Assembly: GCA_042090785.1 (NCBI GenBank)
Contig: JBELIP010000010.1
Span: 8,034-72,033, forward strand
DNA length: 64,000 nucleotides
Direction: 5' to 3'
Source of the DNA: UBA7434 sp042090785
GTDB lineage: Bacteria > Pseudomonadota > Gammaproteobacteria > Pseudomonadales > UBA7434
Every line of letters starts with the position of its first letter. The first letter of the stretch is position 1. Position numbers and translations under genes: made by a program. This document shows positions 8,249 to 16,362 of this stretch, piece by piece. A model generated the notes under the pieces. That model worked only from the letters and a program-made list of their open reading frames with translations. It did not search any database and was not told the origin of the DNA.

Positions 8249-9082
8249 ATGAGTGATAAAAAAGTAACTCTCATTATTGATCGTCGCGGTGTAGCTACCA
8301 TAACGCTCAAAAATGAAGAAAAACATAATGCCTTTGATGACATCATGATTGGCGAACTGACCGAAGCCTTTGAGCACGTCGCAAATAATGACAATGTAAG
8401 GGTTATGGTGCTAAGCGCTAACGGTAAAAGCTTTTCAGCTGGTGCCGATCTCAACTGGATGAAACGCATATCGCAATATGCTTATAAAGAAAACTTAGCC
8501 GATGCCAGCGCATTAGCCAATATGCTTAAAATCTTAAATTTTATGCCTAAACCGACCATTGCCCGCGTCCAAGGCGCCGCCTTTGGTGGCGCGGTTGGAC
8601 TAGTTAGCTGCTGTGATATAGCAGTAGCCAGCGTTCATGCAAGCTTTTGTTTAAGCGAAGTCAAAATAGGTTTAACTGCCGCTACCATTAGCCCTTATGT
8701 AATTGCCGCCATAGGCAGTCGCGCAGCGAGGCGCTATTTTAATACCGCAGAAAAATTTGATGCATTAATAGCTAAGGACTTAGGTCTTGTGAGTGAGATT
8801 GTAGACGCTGAACAATTAGATACTAGCATTAATACATTCGTTGACGCCTTACTTTGCAATAGTCCTGCGGCCTTAAAAGCGTCTAAGCAATTAGTGTTTG
8901 ATATCGCAGGACGTGAAATCAATACCGGACTGATTCAAGAAACCAGCAAACGCATTGCCGCTATACGAGTATCGCCAGAGGGCCAAGAAGGGCTTACTGC
9001 TTTTTTAGAAAAGCGCCCTGCTAATGGAGAGCACTTGATCGCCTTGAGTCTTAATTTCAAGACCACAAATAGCTTCACATAG
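8249..9082 (+). CDS. liuC: methylglutaconyl-CoA hydratase / enoyl-CoA hydratase family, altered C terminus
   Basis: A 277-residue crotonase-fold protein. The oxyanion-hole segments are clear (FSAGADLNWM and GAAFGGAVGLVSCCDIAVAS). The GADLNWMKR pattern and the liuB tail directly upstream point to methylglutaconyl-CoA hydratase of leucine catabolism. The family usually ends shortly after FLEKRKPAW. Here FLEKRPAN is followed by about 20 unrelated residues (GEHLIALSLNFKTTNSFT), so the real 3' end seems to have been replaced. The next liu gene (liuD) is missing. The enzyme may still be active because the core is intact, but without the carboxylase here it has no obvious local pathway. Confidence 0.82.
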   Translation: MSDKKVTLIIDRRGVATITLKNEEKHNAFDDIMIGELTEAFEHVANNDNVRVMVLSANGKSFSAGADLNWMKRISQYAYKENLADASALANMLKILNFMPKPTIARVQGAAFGGAVGLVSCCDIAVASVHASFCLSEVKIGLTAATISPYVIAAIGSRAARRYFNTAEKFDALIAKDLGLVSEIVDAEQLDTSINTFVDALLCNSPAALKASKQLVFDIAGREINTGLIQETSKRIAAIRVSPEGQEGLTAFLEKRPANGEHLIALSLNFKTTNSFT

Positions 9083-9293
9083 ATTACAAGCACGGTAGTG
9101 CGTTTTGGTTTCAGCGGGCATCTTCTACTCTCCGACATTGAGTGCCTGTTTATCTTAACCGAAGTGATTGAAGATAGGTTATTGTCGATCATGAACGCTG
9201 GGTAATAAAAAGATAAAAAGAAAAAAAGCTATATAGCCGCCAAGCCTAACAATACTGTAGAATCGGCCCATCTTCGAAATAAGTTACTGATTT

Positions 9294-10265
9294 ATGCCTA
9301 GTTTAAATAGACGTTTTAGCATTGCCCCGATGATGGATTGGTCCGACCGCCACTGCCGTTATTTTTGGCGCTTACTCACCCGTGAATCGTTGTTATATAC
9401 AGAAATGATCACCACCGGCGCGTTAATTCATGGCGATATTGCCAGACACCTTGCCTTTGACTCAAGCGAACACCCTATTGCTGTGCAACTGGGTGGTAAC
9501 GATGCTAACGACCTTGCCCACTGTGCTAAGCTTTGTGAAGAGCATGGCTACGATGAAGTTAACCTCAATGTTGGCTGCCCTAGCGACCGGGTTAAATCTG
9601 GCGCTTTTGGTGCCTGCCTTATGAATCACCCAAAAACCGTGGCCGATGGCATTAAAGCCATGCGTGACAAGGTGGATATTCCGGTCACCATTAAATGCAG
9701 GATTGGTGTCGATGATAACGATAGCTACGAAGCGCTTTGTAACTTTGTGTCGCTAAACGCCGATGCCGGTTGTGAAGTGTTTATTATTCATGCACGTAAA
9801 GCGTGGCTCTCGGGTCTTAGCCCTAAACAAAACCGCGAAGTGCCTCCGTTAGATTACCCGCGTGTCTTTCAACTTAAACAAGACTTCCCAGACCTAAGTA
9901 TTGTGCTTAACGGTGGCTTAAAGACAATAGATGATTGCCAACAAGCGCTTAAACAGCTCGATGGCGTGATGATTGGTCGCGAGGCCTACCAAAACCCTTC
10001 TATGTTGCACGAGGTGGACAGCGCAATCTATGACGCCAACGCAGCTGAATTTGCTAGTACGCTTGCCGTTGCTCATCGCTTTGCCGAGTATATGGATACC
10101 CAGCTAACTAAAGGCGTTAGGCTAAACCATATGACACGTCACTTGCTTGGTCTTTTTAATGGCCAACCTGGAGCCCGACTCTACCGTCGCCATTTAAGCG
10201 AAAATGCCAATAAATTAGGGGCTGGCACTGACGTATTCATGACCGCGCTCGATAAACTCAATTAA
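9294..10265 (+). CDS. dusA: tRNA-dihydrouridine(20/20a) synthase
   Basis: A 323-residue FMN-dependent TIM-barrel enzyme that reduces uridine 20/20a in the tRNA D-loop. Diagnostic motifs are the start FSIAPMMDWSDRHCRYFWR, EVNLNVGCPSDRVKSGAFGACLM with the catalytic cysteine in NVGCPS, and FIIHARKAWLSGLSPKQNREVPPL, specific for DusA. Length equals the family norm. It precedes transaldolase, an order I also associate with Pseudomonas. Confidence 0.96.
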   Translation: MPSLNRRFSIAPMMDWSDRHCRYFWRLLTRESLLYTEMITTGALIHGDIARHLAFDSSEHPIAVQLGGNDANDLAHCAKLCEEHGYDEVNLNVGCPSDRVKSGAFGACLMNHPKTVADGIKAMRDKVDIPVTIKCRIGVDDNDSYEALCNFVSLNADAGCEVFIIHARKAWLSGLSPKQNREVPPLDYPRVFQLKQDFPDLSIVLNGGLKTIDDCQQALKQLDGVMIGREAYQNPSMLHEVDSAIYDANAAEFASTLAVAHRFAEYMDTQLTKGVRLNHMTRHLLGLFNGQPGARLYRRHLSENANKLGAGTDVFMTALDKLN

Positions 10266-10395
10266 CCTGGCTGAAATGAGCGCATCTGATACAAAAATTC
10301 TCGCGCTTTTATGGCATCCGCTTTATGCCTTTAGTATCATTAACAGCTGATTATTCACCCGTTACTTTATTCCTTCATAGCCCTTGGAAACCTTA

Positions 10396-11358
10396 ATGAC
10401 AAATACCTCAAGCAAGCTCGATCAACTCCGTAGTATGACCGATGTTGTTGCCGATACTGGCGATATCGAAGCGATTAAAAAATACGCGCCCCTTGATGCA
10501 ACAACGAACCCATCGCTCTTATTAAAAGCGGCTGCGCTGCCTCACTACCAATCGCTTTTGAATGATGCCGTTACTTGGGCTGCTGCGCAGAGCAAAGATT
10601 CCAAGCAACAGCTATCTGATGCCGGCGATAAATTTGCGGTTGCTATTGGCCAAGAAATTTTATCTATTATTCCCGGCCGAGTGTCGACCGAAGTAGATGC
10701 TCGATTATCTTTTTATACTCAAGCAACCATTGACAAAGCCCATAAAATGATTGATCTGTACGAGCAAAGCGGCATTAGCCGCGAGCGCATTTTAATTAAA
10801 ATGGCCTCAACATGGGAAGGTATTAAAGCCGCCGAACAATTAGAGAAAGACGGCATTAACTGTAACCTAACACTTTTATTTGGTTTTAGTCAGGCAGCCG
10901 CTTGTGCCGATGCTGGTGTATTTCTTATATCACCATTTGTGGGTCGAATTTTAGATTGGTACAAAGCCAATACCGATAAAAAAGAATATGCACCTAGCGA
11001 AGACCCAGGTGTAATATCTGTAACAGAAATTTTTAACTACTACAAAGCTAACAGCTATAACACCGTGGTTATGGGTGCCAGCTTTCGTAATATTGGCGAA
11101 ATTGAATCGCTTGCCGGCTGTGACCGCCTCACTATTAGCCCTAACCTGTTAGAAGAGTTAGCAAACGACAATGGTGTGTTACCTCAAATGCTTAACAGCG
11201 ATACTGGCAGTACTATAGCAGCGCCAAGTAATAGCCAATCTGCTTTTCGCTGGTCTATGAACGAAGATGCAATGGCAACCGAAAAGCTGGCAGAAGGCAT
11301 CCGCAACTTTGCTGCTGACCAAGTAAAATTAGAGCAGCTTTTAAAGGCTAGCGGTTAG
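10396..11358 (+). CDS. tal: transaldolase
   Basis: A 320-residue class I transaldolase of the pentose phosphate pathway, exchanging a dihydroxyacetone unit between sedoheptulose-7-phosphate and glyceraldehyde-3-phosphate. The Schiff-base lysine is K135 in ILIKMASTWEG, and DATTNPSLLLKAA near the N terminus is conserved. I prefer the ATG at 10396 (MTNTSSKLDQLRS) over the TTG four codons earlier, because it matches the usual N terminus and the GGAAACC before it can serve as a weak ribosome site. The stop overlaps the GTG of the TerB-like gene (TAGTG). Confidence 0.95.
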   Translation: MTNTSSKLDQLRSMTDVVADTGDIEAIKKYAPLDATTNPSLLLKAAALPHYQSLLNDAVTWAAAQSKDSKQQLSDAGDKFAVAIGQEILSIIPGRVSTEVDARLSFYTQATIDKAHKMIDLYEQSGISRERILIKMASTWEGIKAAEQLEKDGINCNLTLLFGFSQAAACADAGVFLISPFVGRILDWYKANTDKKEYAPSEDPGVISVTEIFNYYKANSYNTVVMGASFRNIGEIESLAGCDRLTISPNLLEELANDNGVLPQMLNSDTGSTIAAPSNSQSAFRWSMNEDAMATEKLAEGIRNFAADQVKLEQLLKASG

Positions 11359-11807
11359 TGCTTGCTAAACTGGCTGGTTTATTTGCCACAACCGATGCGC
11401 CAACTGAAGCTGATGAAAAACAGCTTTCTCAGTTGGCGGCAACGGCTTTATTAATTGAATTATGTCGGGCAGATAATAACGTTGATAAAGTAGAGATTGC
11501 CGAGGTTATTGCTATTGCTCAAGCAACGTTTGATTTAAATGAGCAGCAAGCACAAACACTGCTTAGCGAAGCACAACAAAAAAACGATCAAGCTACCTCG
11601 CTGTTTGAGTTTACCGAGGTCATTAATCAGCATTTTAATAAAGCCGCTAAATACCAATTAATAAAAAACATTTGGCAAGTCGCTTATGCCGATAAAAAAA
11701 TTGATCAACACGAAGACCACCTTATTCGAAAAGTAGCCGATTTAATTTATGTGGGTCACAGTGATTTTATTCGCGCTAAACATGAGGTATTAGCGGAGAA
11801 GAAGTAA
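11358..11807 (+). CDS. TerB-like (tellurite-resistance/DjlA N-domain) protein
   Basis: A 149-residue all-helical protein beginning with GTG inside the transaldolase stop codon (TAGTG), so its translation depends on ribosomes leaving tal. It has the TerB-family pattern of two acidic helical repeats: LIELCRADNNVDKVEIAEV, then YADKKIDQHEDHLIRKVADL near the C terminus. In TerB the acidic residues of these motifs bind metal. The function of stand-alone chromosomal members is unknown; tellurite resistance should not be assumed from the family name. Cytoplasmic. Confidence 0.85.
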   Translation: MLAKLAGLFATTDAPTEADEKQLSQLAATALLIELCRADNNVDKVEIAEVIAIAQATFDLNEQQAQTLLSEAQQKNDQATSLFEFTEVINQHFNKAAKYQLIKNIWQVAYADKKIDQHEDHLIRKVADLIYVGHSDFIRAKHEVLAEKK

Positions 11808-11821
11808 CAAAAGTTAGAGCG

Positions 11822-12334
11822 TTAGCTATCGTTCTCTAAAGCATTGACTAAACTACCAAATGAAGCACGATTATCCTCGGTCATTTCCATTAACGTTTTA
11901 TGGGCGTTAATTACTGCATCTTTCATATCCGCTTCGGTACAAGCCAGCAATGGCAACTCATCGAAATCTAACATTTCGGCAGCAAAATGATCACGAATAT
12001 CAAAGACCGATTCAAAACCCATGCTCCGCACTAAACGAAGAATATTTTCATCATGACATAAAAGCATAGCTTTACAGCTACGGCTATCCGCGCTTGAACC
12101 CACACAATGGTTGCGCGTATAAATAGCCACTTTTGCTAATACGCCTAATGTCGTGCTATCAAGGTTTTCTGCCGCCGTTAAATCAACACAAACACCTGTA
12201 ATGCCAGGTTGCTGAATCACCGCTTCGCAGTAGGTCTCTAAGCTTACGCACCAAGGTACACGCACATCACCCTCTAGTTTAATCCAGAAACGCTGCTTAT
12301 CTTGCAGGCCCACTAGCACCTTGCTATTGGACAT
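11822..12334 (-). CDS. STAS-domain anti-sigma factor antagonist, RssC/HsbA-like
   Basis: A 170-residue protein built around a STAS domain (about residues 15-125). The CVDLTAAENLDSTTLGVLAKV segment is the canonical site, with the S/T of DSTTLG as the likely phosphorylated residue. The C-terminal 45 residues are an acidic helical extension. It lies next to and co-directional with the PP2C response regulator, the arrangement of Pseudomonas RssB-RssC and HsbR-HsbA partner-switching pairs. An AGGAG lies about 11 bases before the ATG. Inferred role: it is dephosphorylated by the neighbour and then sequesters an anti-sigma or other target. Confidence 0.87.
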   Translation of the reverse strand: MSNSKVLVGLQDKQRFWIKLEGDVRVPWCVSLETYCEAVIQQPGITGVCVDLTAAENLDSTTLGVLAKVAIYTRNHCVGSSADSRSCKAMLLCHDENILRLVRSMGFESVFDIRDHFAAEMLDFDELPLLACTEADMKDAVINAHKTLMEMTEDNRASFGSLVNALENDS

Positions 12335-12439
12335 AAGGGTACACTCCTAAAGTGATACTTAAAGCTCGCGAATGAAACGCGGCTATTACTCTTTTATTAT
12401 TTGCCATATCTTTTTTTACTAAACAAAAATCGATCTACA

Positions 12440-13630
12440 CTATATTTTGTCAACAACAAGCAAGGCAATATCATCGGGGTATTGCTGACTATCATCGACA
12501 TTAAAATCATTAAAGACGGATTCAATATCGGCTTTCATTTTTGGCGCCTCAGATAATAAAAAGGCTTCTTTTTTTGCTAAGCTTTCTTGCTGTAACACTT
12601 CTAGTATGCCGTCAGAGAACATCATAATTCTAAATTTATCAGGCAAATCAACAGCAATTTCTTTGTAGTTTGTTTCGTCAAACAAACCTACTGGTGCGCC
12701 CTGCCCCTCGAGATAACGCGCTTCACCATTGGCAATTAATAATGGTAAAGGCAAAGCACCTGCAACCGAATAAGTTAAACGATTATTCTGTGTATCGAGC
12801 ACGGCGTAAAATAAAGTGGCATGCTTTCCAATACCGGTACCTAACAGCTCGGCATTAGCTTGCGCTAAAAACTCGGAAGGATGCAAAATATCATCATTAT
12901 CATGTCGGCTATAGTCACTACGCATGCGAGCAGTAAGGTTTTTCATTAGCACGGTAACAAAGGCAGATGATGCACCATGGCCTGAAACATCGGCCATAAA
13001 AAAGACCACATGGTCGGCGCCTACAGTCACATACTCAACAAAATCACCACTTAAGTATACCGATGGCACAATTTGATGATGAAAAATATAAGCACTTTTT
13101 TGCATGGGGCTTACGGGTAACATTTTCATCTGCACCTGTAAGCCTGCTTGATGGTCCTGCTCAAGCACAGCTAAATTGGTTTTTAATTCGCTATTGGCTT
13201 GCTCAAGCTGCTGGCGGTATTTGAGGTTTTCACGTCGTAGACTAAAGCGCTCTAGGCTACGCTCAATGGCATGCACTAATACTTCAAGGTCGAGAATAGG
13301 TTTTATAAGGTAATCACTAGCACCTAGGCGGAGCGCTTCAACAGCATCACTCATAACACCAGCACCAGAAATAACAATAATGGGCACATGGGAATAAGCG
13401 TCGGCAATCACTTTTAAAACGTTAATACCATCGAGCTTAGGCATTCTTAAATCACATAGTACAAGCTCGGGCTTTTCGATAGCCATTCTGGCCAAACCTT
13501 CTTCGCCGTCAACTGCTTCGCAGGTGCGGTAGCCGCTATCGCGCAGATAAGATGCAATGGAATGACGCACGTTTTCATCATCATCGATAATGAGAACTTT
13601 AACTAAATCAGTGCTGCTAGGAATGTCCAA
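12440..13630 (-). CDS. rssB: response regulator with PP2C (SpoIIE) phosphatase domain, RssB-like
   Basis: A 396-residue protein. The receiver domain (residues 8-125) has D16-D18 and phospho-acceptor D60 (LVLCDLRMPK). A coiled-coil stretch (about 130-175) links it to a SpoIIE-type PP2C phosphatase. The metal-binding acids appear intact (FFMADVSGHG, MMFSDGILE and PDDIALLVV), so unlike E. coli RssB, whose phosphatase domain is degenerate, this one may be catalytic. Its likely substrate is the adjacent STAS protein. The order tal, STAS, RR-PP2C, mlaA matches my recollection of the P. aeruginosa rssB locus. A link to RpoS is inferred from that. Confidence 0.88.
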   Translation of the reverse strand: MDIPSSTDLVKVLIIDDDENVRHSIASYLRDSGYRTCEAVDGEEGLARMAIEKPELVLCDLRMPKLDGINVLKVIADAYSHVPIIVISGAGVMSDAVEALRLGASDYLIKPILDLEVLVHAIERSLERFSLRRENLKYRQQLEQANSELKTNLAVLEQDHQAGLQVQMKMLPVSPMQKSAYIFHHQIVPSVYLSGDFVEYVTVGADHVVFFMADVSGHGASSAFVTVLMKNLTARMRSDYSRHDNDDILHPSEFLAQANAELLGTGIGKHATLFYAVLDTQNNRLTYSVAGALPLPLLIANGEARYLEGQGAPVGLFDETNYKEIAVDLPDKFRIMMFSDGILEVLQQESLAKKEAFLLSEAPKMKADIESVFNDFNVDDSQQYPDDIALLVVDKI

Positions 13631-13778
13631 TGGCTTATATCAACATACGTTTGTTTACTTGTGAGAGTTAGCTATTTAACCACTTTTGCGCGCGCTAATG
13701 GAAGAATTAAGCCAAGGAAAAGCGGTGGTTATATTTGGCAATAATGGCTCAACAGCGCGCTTATGACTTATTACTGTA

Positions 13779-14495
13779 TTAGAAATCGTCATCAAAATCA
13801 TCCTCTACCAGCCCGTTAGCTATGCTAACTTCACGTTGTTGAATATAAATTTCGCGAATAAAGGTATAGCGGTCACCTGACACTAAACGTTCCGCATCAA
13901 GCAAATCGGCCCGTTTATCAAGCAATTTTAAAGCCCATAAGCCGTTGCTAGTGCGAGCGTCATCAATATGATCTAACGGAGAAATATAAGCATCGGGAAA
14001 CGTTGCAACAGCATCACGCAGATATCGACCACCCAGTAGCGGCATAACAATATAAGGGCCATCGCCTACACCCCACACCGCTAGTGTCTGGCCGAAATCC
14101 TCATTTCGCGACTCGACACCCCAATGGCTAGCCACATCAAAGAAACCGCCAATGCCAATGGTAGAGTTAATGATTAAACGGCCTATGCTATTACCAATCT
14201 GATGAAGGTCACCCTGTAAGCCACCGTTAACCGCATTAGCCACCTCGCCCACATTATCAAAGAAATTCGTTACACCACGGTCGACAATACTCGGGGTTAC
14301 CAACTGATAGGCTTTAGCAGAGGGCTTAACTATCCAACGATCAAGCACTTCATTAAAGGCAAAAATTTTGCGATTAACTTTTTCGTAAGGATCAACAGTG
14401 GCGGCAAAATTAGGCATGGCTACGGTGAGTAATAAAACAGCTAGCAGAGGTTTGTATGTGGCGGACAATACACGTGATGAAATTAGAGGTAGCAT
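13779..14495 (-). CDS. mlaA: MlaA/VacJ family outer-membrane lipid-asymmetry protein
   Basis: A 238-residue MlaA-family protein that removes mislocalised phospholipids from the outer leaflet of the outer membrane. The family motif starts just after the signal peptide (DPYEKVNRKIFAFNEVLDRW), followed by GDLHQIGNSIGRLIINSTIGIGGFFDVA and the GVGDGPYIVMPLLGG loop. I moved the start to the ATG at 14495, which has TAAGGA about 9 bases upstream; the longer reading from 14528 has none. The signal peptide ends ...MPNFAA with no cysteine, so no lipobox is visible, unlike E. coli MlaA. The tail is very acidic (EDDFDDDF). Confidence 0.93.
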   Translation of the reverse strand: MLPLISSRVLSATYKPLLAVLLLTVAMPNFAATVDPYEKVNRKIFAFNEVLDRWIVKPSAKAYQLVTPSIVDRGVTNFFDNVGEVANAVNGGLQGDLHQIGNSIGRLIINSTIGIGGFFDVASHWGVESRNEDFGQTLAVWGVGDGPYIVMPLLGGRYLRDAVATFPDAYISPLDHIDDARTSNGLWALKLLDKRADLLDAERLVSGDRYTFIREIYIQQREVSIANGLVEDDFDDDF

Positions 14496-14578
14496 GGTTG
14501 ATATCCTTAGGCAGCTATAGGCGGCCATCTATAAATCTAACAAACAACCATAACGGTTATCGGCGATTTTAGTCTTGT

Positions 14579-15382
14579 TTACGAAGAAGCGGAAACGCCA
14601 TAGATTATATCCAACTGACGCAATTGCGCCAATATTTCAGCACCGCCATTAATAATGACATCCGGATTAGGATGCTGTAATTCTTTAGCTATTTGCTGCA
14701 GTAAATCTCGACCACTACACCTACTATGGCCACCATACCCACTATGCCGAGCATCACTCTCATTGTTGACCTCGCATAACTCTAATAATCGAGCTGTTAT
14801 TGGGTTCGTCTCGAGAAAAGCAACTTTATCTTGCCGATTACGATAAACCACTAAACACACAGCTTGTTCACTAGGGCTTTCGGGGCGAAACGATTGTCCA
14901 ATTTTATGAACCGGATAAGAAAATACCATTGACCACGCCAACGGCGATAACACAGGGATATGATCTACTAATGATTGATCGGACGAGACATTATCGTCAG
15001 GAATATCCTGCTCGGCCACAAACAGAGCCAACTCTGCCCACTCGTAACGAGCCAATTCTAAAGTAAATACAGGGTCGCATTGATGCGGCTCTCGTTCAGT
15101 CTCTAAGTAAGCCAGAAACTCTTCACTAATCTCTAAAAAATAAGGCGATTGCGACTGATGACGATGAATAAAATCACGCACCATTAAATGCCAGTCGGTG
15201 TCGCTATAAAGTTTACGCAAAACAGGAAAGGCACTACTAATAAAACCTTCTATGTTTTTATAAAACAAATCGCGATAAATTTTCATCCGTCGATCTTCAA
15301 TGTCTGATGGTGCCGGATACACATTAGGCTCACGTATATGCGCAGCAAAGGCGCGCTGAATGTCGGACAGCTTTGCTACCAT
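14579..15382 (-). CDS. hvfC: HvfC-type MNIO partner protein (DUF2063)
   Basis: A 267-residue protein with the N-terminal DUF2063 helical domain (KLSDIQRAFAAHI..., then MKIYRDLFYKNIEGFISSAFPVLRKLY and FLEISEEFLAYLETER). In MNIO systems this partner binds the RiPP precursor leader and presents it to the oxidase. I choose the ATG at 15382 (MVAKLSDIQ), four bases after the hvfB stop. The longer frame to 15436 lies inside hvfB and reads unlike the family. It is the last gene before mlaA, which follows after 84 bp. The C-terminal half is poorly conserved, which is usual. Confidence 0.9.
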   Translation of the reverse strand: MVAKLSDIQRAFAAHIREPNVYPAPSDIEDRRMKIYRDLFYKNIEGFISSAFPVLRKLYSDTDWHLMVRDFIHRHQSQSPYFLEISEEFLAYLETEREPHQCDPVFTLELARYEWAELALFVAEQDIPDDNVSSDQSLVDHIPVLSPLAWSMVFSYPVHKIGQSFRPESPSEQAVCLVVYRNRQDKVAFLETNPITARLLELCEVNNESDARHSGYGGHSRCSGRDLLQQIAKELQHPNPDVIINGGAEILAQLRQLDIIYGVSASS

Positions 15383-15386
15383 GAGT

Positions 15387-16250
15387 CTACTGCCCCGCCG
15401 CTTGCTGAATAGCGCGCACATGATCAACTTCTGCAACTAAATCGGCTAACGGTGGAAAATTAAAATCGCGCTCTACCAACGTTGGCTTTACACCAAAGGT
15501 TTTATAAGCCAGCGCCAATAAATCCCATACAGGGTCAATAACAGCCGTTCCATGCGTATCAACACGCAAGTCCTCCGCTTCTTTATAGTGGCCAGCAATA
15601 TGCATGTAATGCGCACGGTGACCTGGCAATGCCTGTAAAAAAGTAGCGGCATCATAGTTATGATTAATACTGTTGACATAAATGTTATTGACATCCAGCA
15701 ATAGGTCACAGTCTGCCATTTCTAGTACGCCATTAATAAATTCTAATTCGCTCATTTCTTGTGATGGCGCAGCATAATAAGACACATTTTCTAGTGCAAT
15801 ACGTTGACCCAAAATATCCTGCACTTGCTGAACGCGATCAGCCACATAACGAATAGCATCGCGCTTAAAAGGGATAGGCATTAAATCGTAGAGGTGACCA
15901 GAATCGCCGCAGCAGCTTAAATGCTCTGAATATATAGGGCATTGATGGGTTTGAATAAACTGCTTAATGTTTTTTATCAGCTCAATATCTAAAGGCTCGG
16001 GGCCGCCAATATTTAATGATAAGCCATGAAGAGTTAACGGGTAACGCTCACTAAAACTTCGTAATTGCTTTGCAAAAAGCCCACCAACACCAATCCAGTT
16101 TTCGGGCGCGACTTCCATAAAATCAACATCACCCTGCTGCAAGGCAGAAAACATATCGACAAGCCCACGACGCAAGCCTAACCCTGCTTGGGCCTTTTTT
16201 TGATGCCAAGCTTTGTTTATGGTGTTCATTGCAACTGAAACCTTATTCAT
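15387..16250 (-). CDS. hvfB: MNIO / DUF692 multinuclear non-haem iron oxidase, HvfB-like
   Basis: A DUF692 TIM-barrel enzyme that uses two or three irons to modify cysteines in RiPP precursors. All expected metal-ligand segments are present: LTLHGLSLNIG, IYSEHLSCCG, IALENVSYY, LLLDVNNIY, YMHIAGH, VDTHGTAV and LVERDFNF. The opening GLGLRRGL is typical. An ATG at 16250 or 16229 is the likely start; the far upstream one at 16316 lies inside a terminator hairpin and is rejected. The gene sits between the EGKCG precursor and hvfC, the gene set of Haemophilus HvfABC, where EGKCG cysteines are converted to copper-binding heterocycles. The same chemistry here is inference. Confidence 0.93.
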   Translation of the reverse strand: MNKVSVAMNTINKAWHQKKAQAGLGLRRGLVDMFSALQQGDVDFMEVAPENWIGVGGLFAKQLRSFSERYPLTLHGLSLNIGGPEPLDIELIKNIKQFIQTHQCPIYSEHLSCCGDSGHLYDLMPIPFKRDAIRYVADRVQQVQDILGQRIALENVSYYAAPSQEMSELEFINGVLEMADCDLLLDVNNIYVNSINHNYDAATFLQALPGHRAHYMHIAGHYKEAEDLRVDTHGTAVIDPVWDLLALAYKTFGVKPTLVERDFNFPPLADLVAEVDHVRAIQQAAGQ

Positions 16251-16285
16251 TTTAATTCGTTTAAATAAAGCGTTAAGGCTAAAAC

Positions 16286-16321
16286 AAAAATGGCGGGAAA
16301 GAAACCTCCCCGCCATTTTTT
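16286..16321 (-). terminator. intrinsic terminator/attenuator between hvfA and hvfB
   Basis: On the minus strand AAAAATGGCGGG (16320-16309) pairs with CCCGCCATTTTT (16297-16286) around an 11-base loop, ending in a T-tract. It lies 42-77 bases after the hvfA stop and upstream of hvfB. It should end most hvfA transcripts and let a fraction through to hvfBC, so the substrate is made in excess over its enzymes. Confidence 0.82.
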
Positions 16322-16362
16322 AACTCACTATTAATGAGTGATTTAACAACTAACAATAAACA

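Noticed and set aside
9083..9190. Open frame continuing after the liuC stop
   Set aside because: It reads through without a start codon and does not resemble liuD or any other liu protein; probably chance.
15383..15436. Long N-terminal extension of hvfC from 15436
   Set aside because: It lies wholly within hvfB in another frame; the ATG at 15382, just after the hvfB stop, gives the family N terminus.
16251..16316. Long N-terminal extension of hvfB from 16316
   Set aside because: The extra start lies within the stem of an intrinsic terminator and the added residues do not resemble the family.
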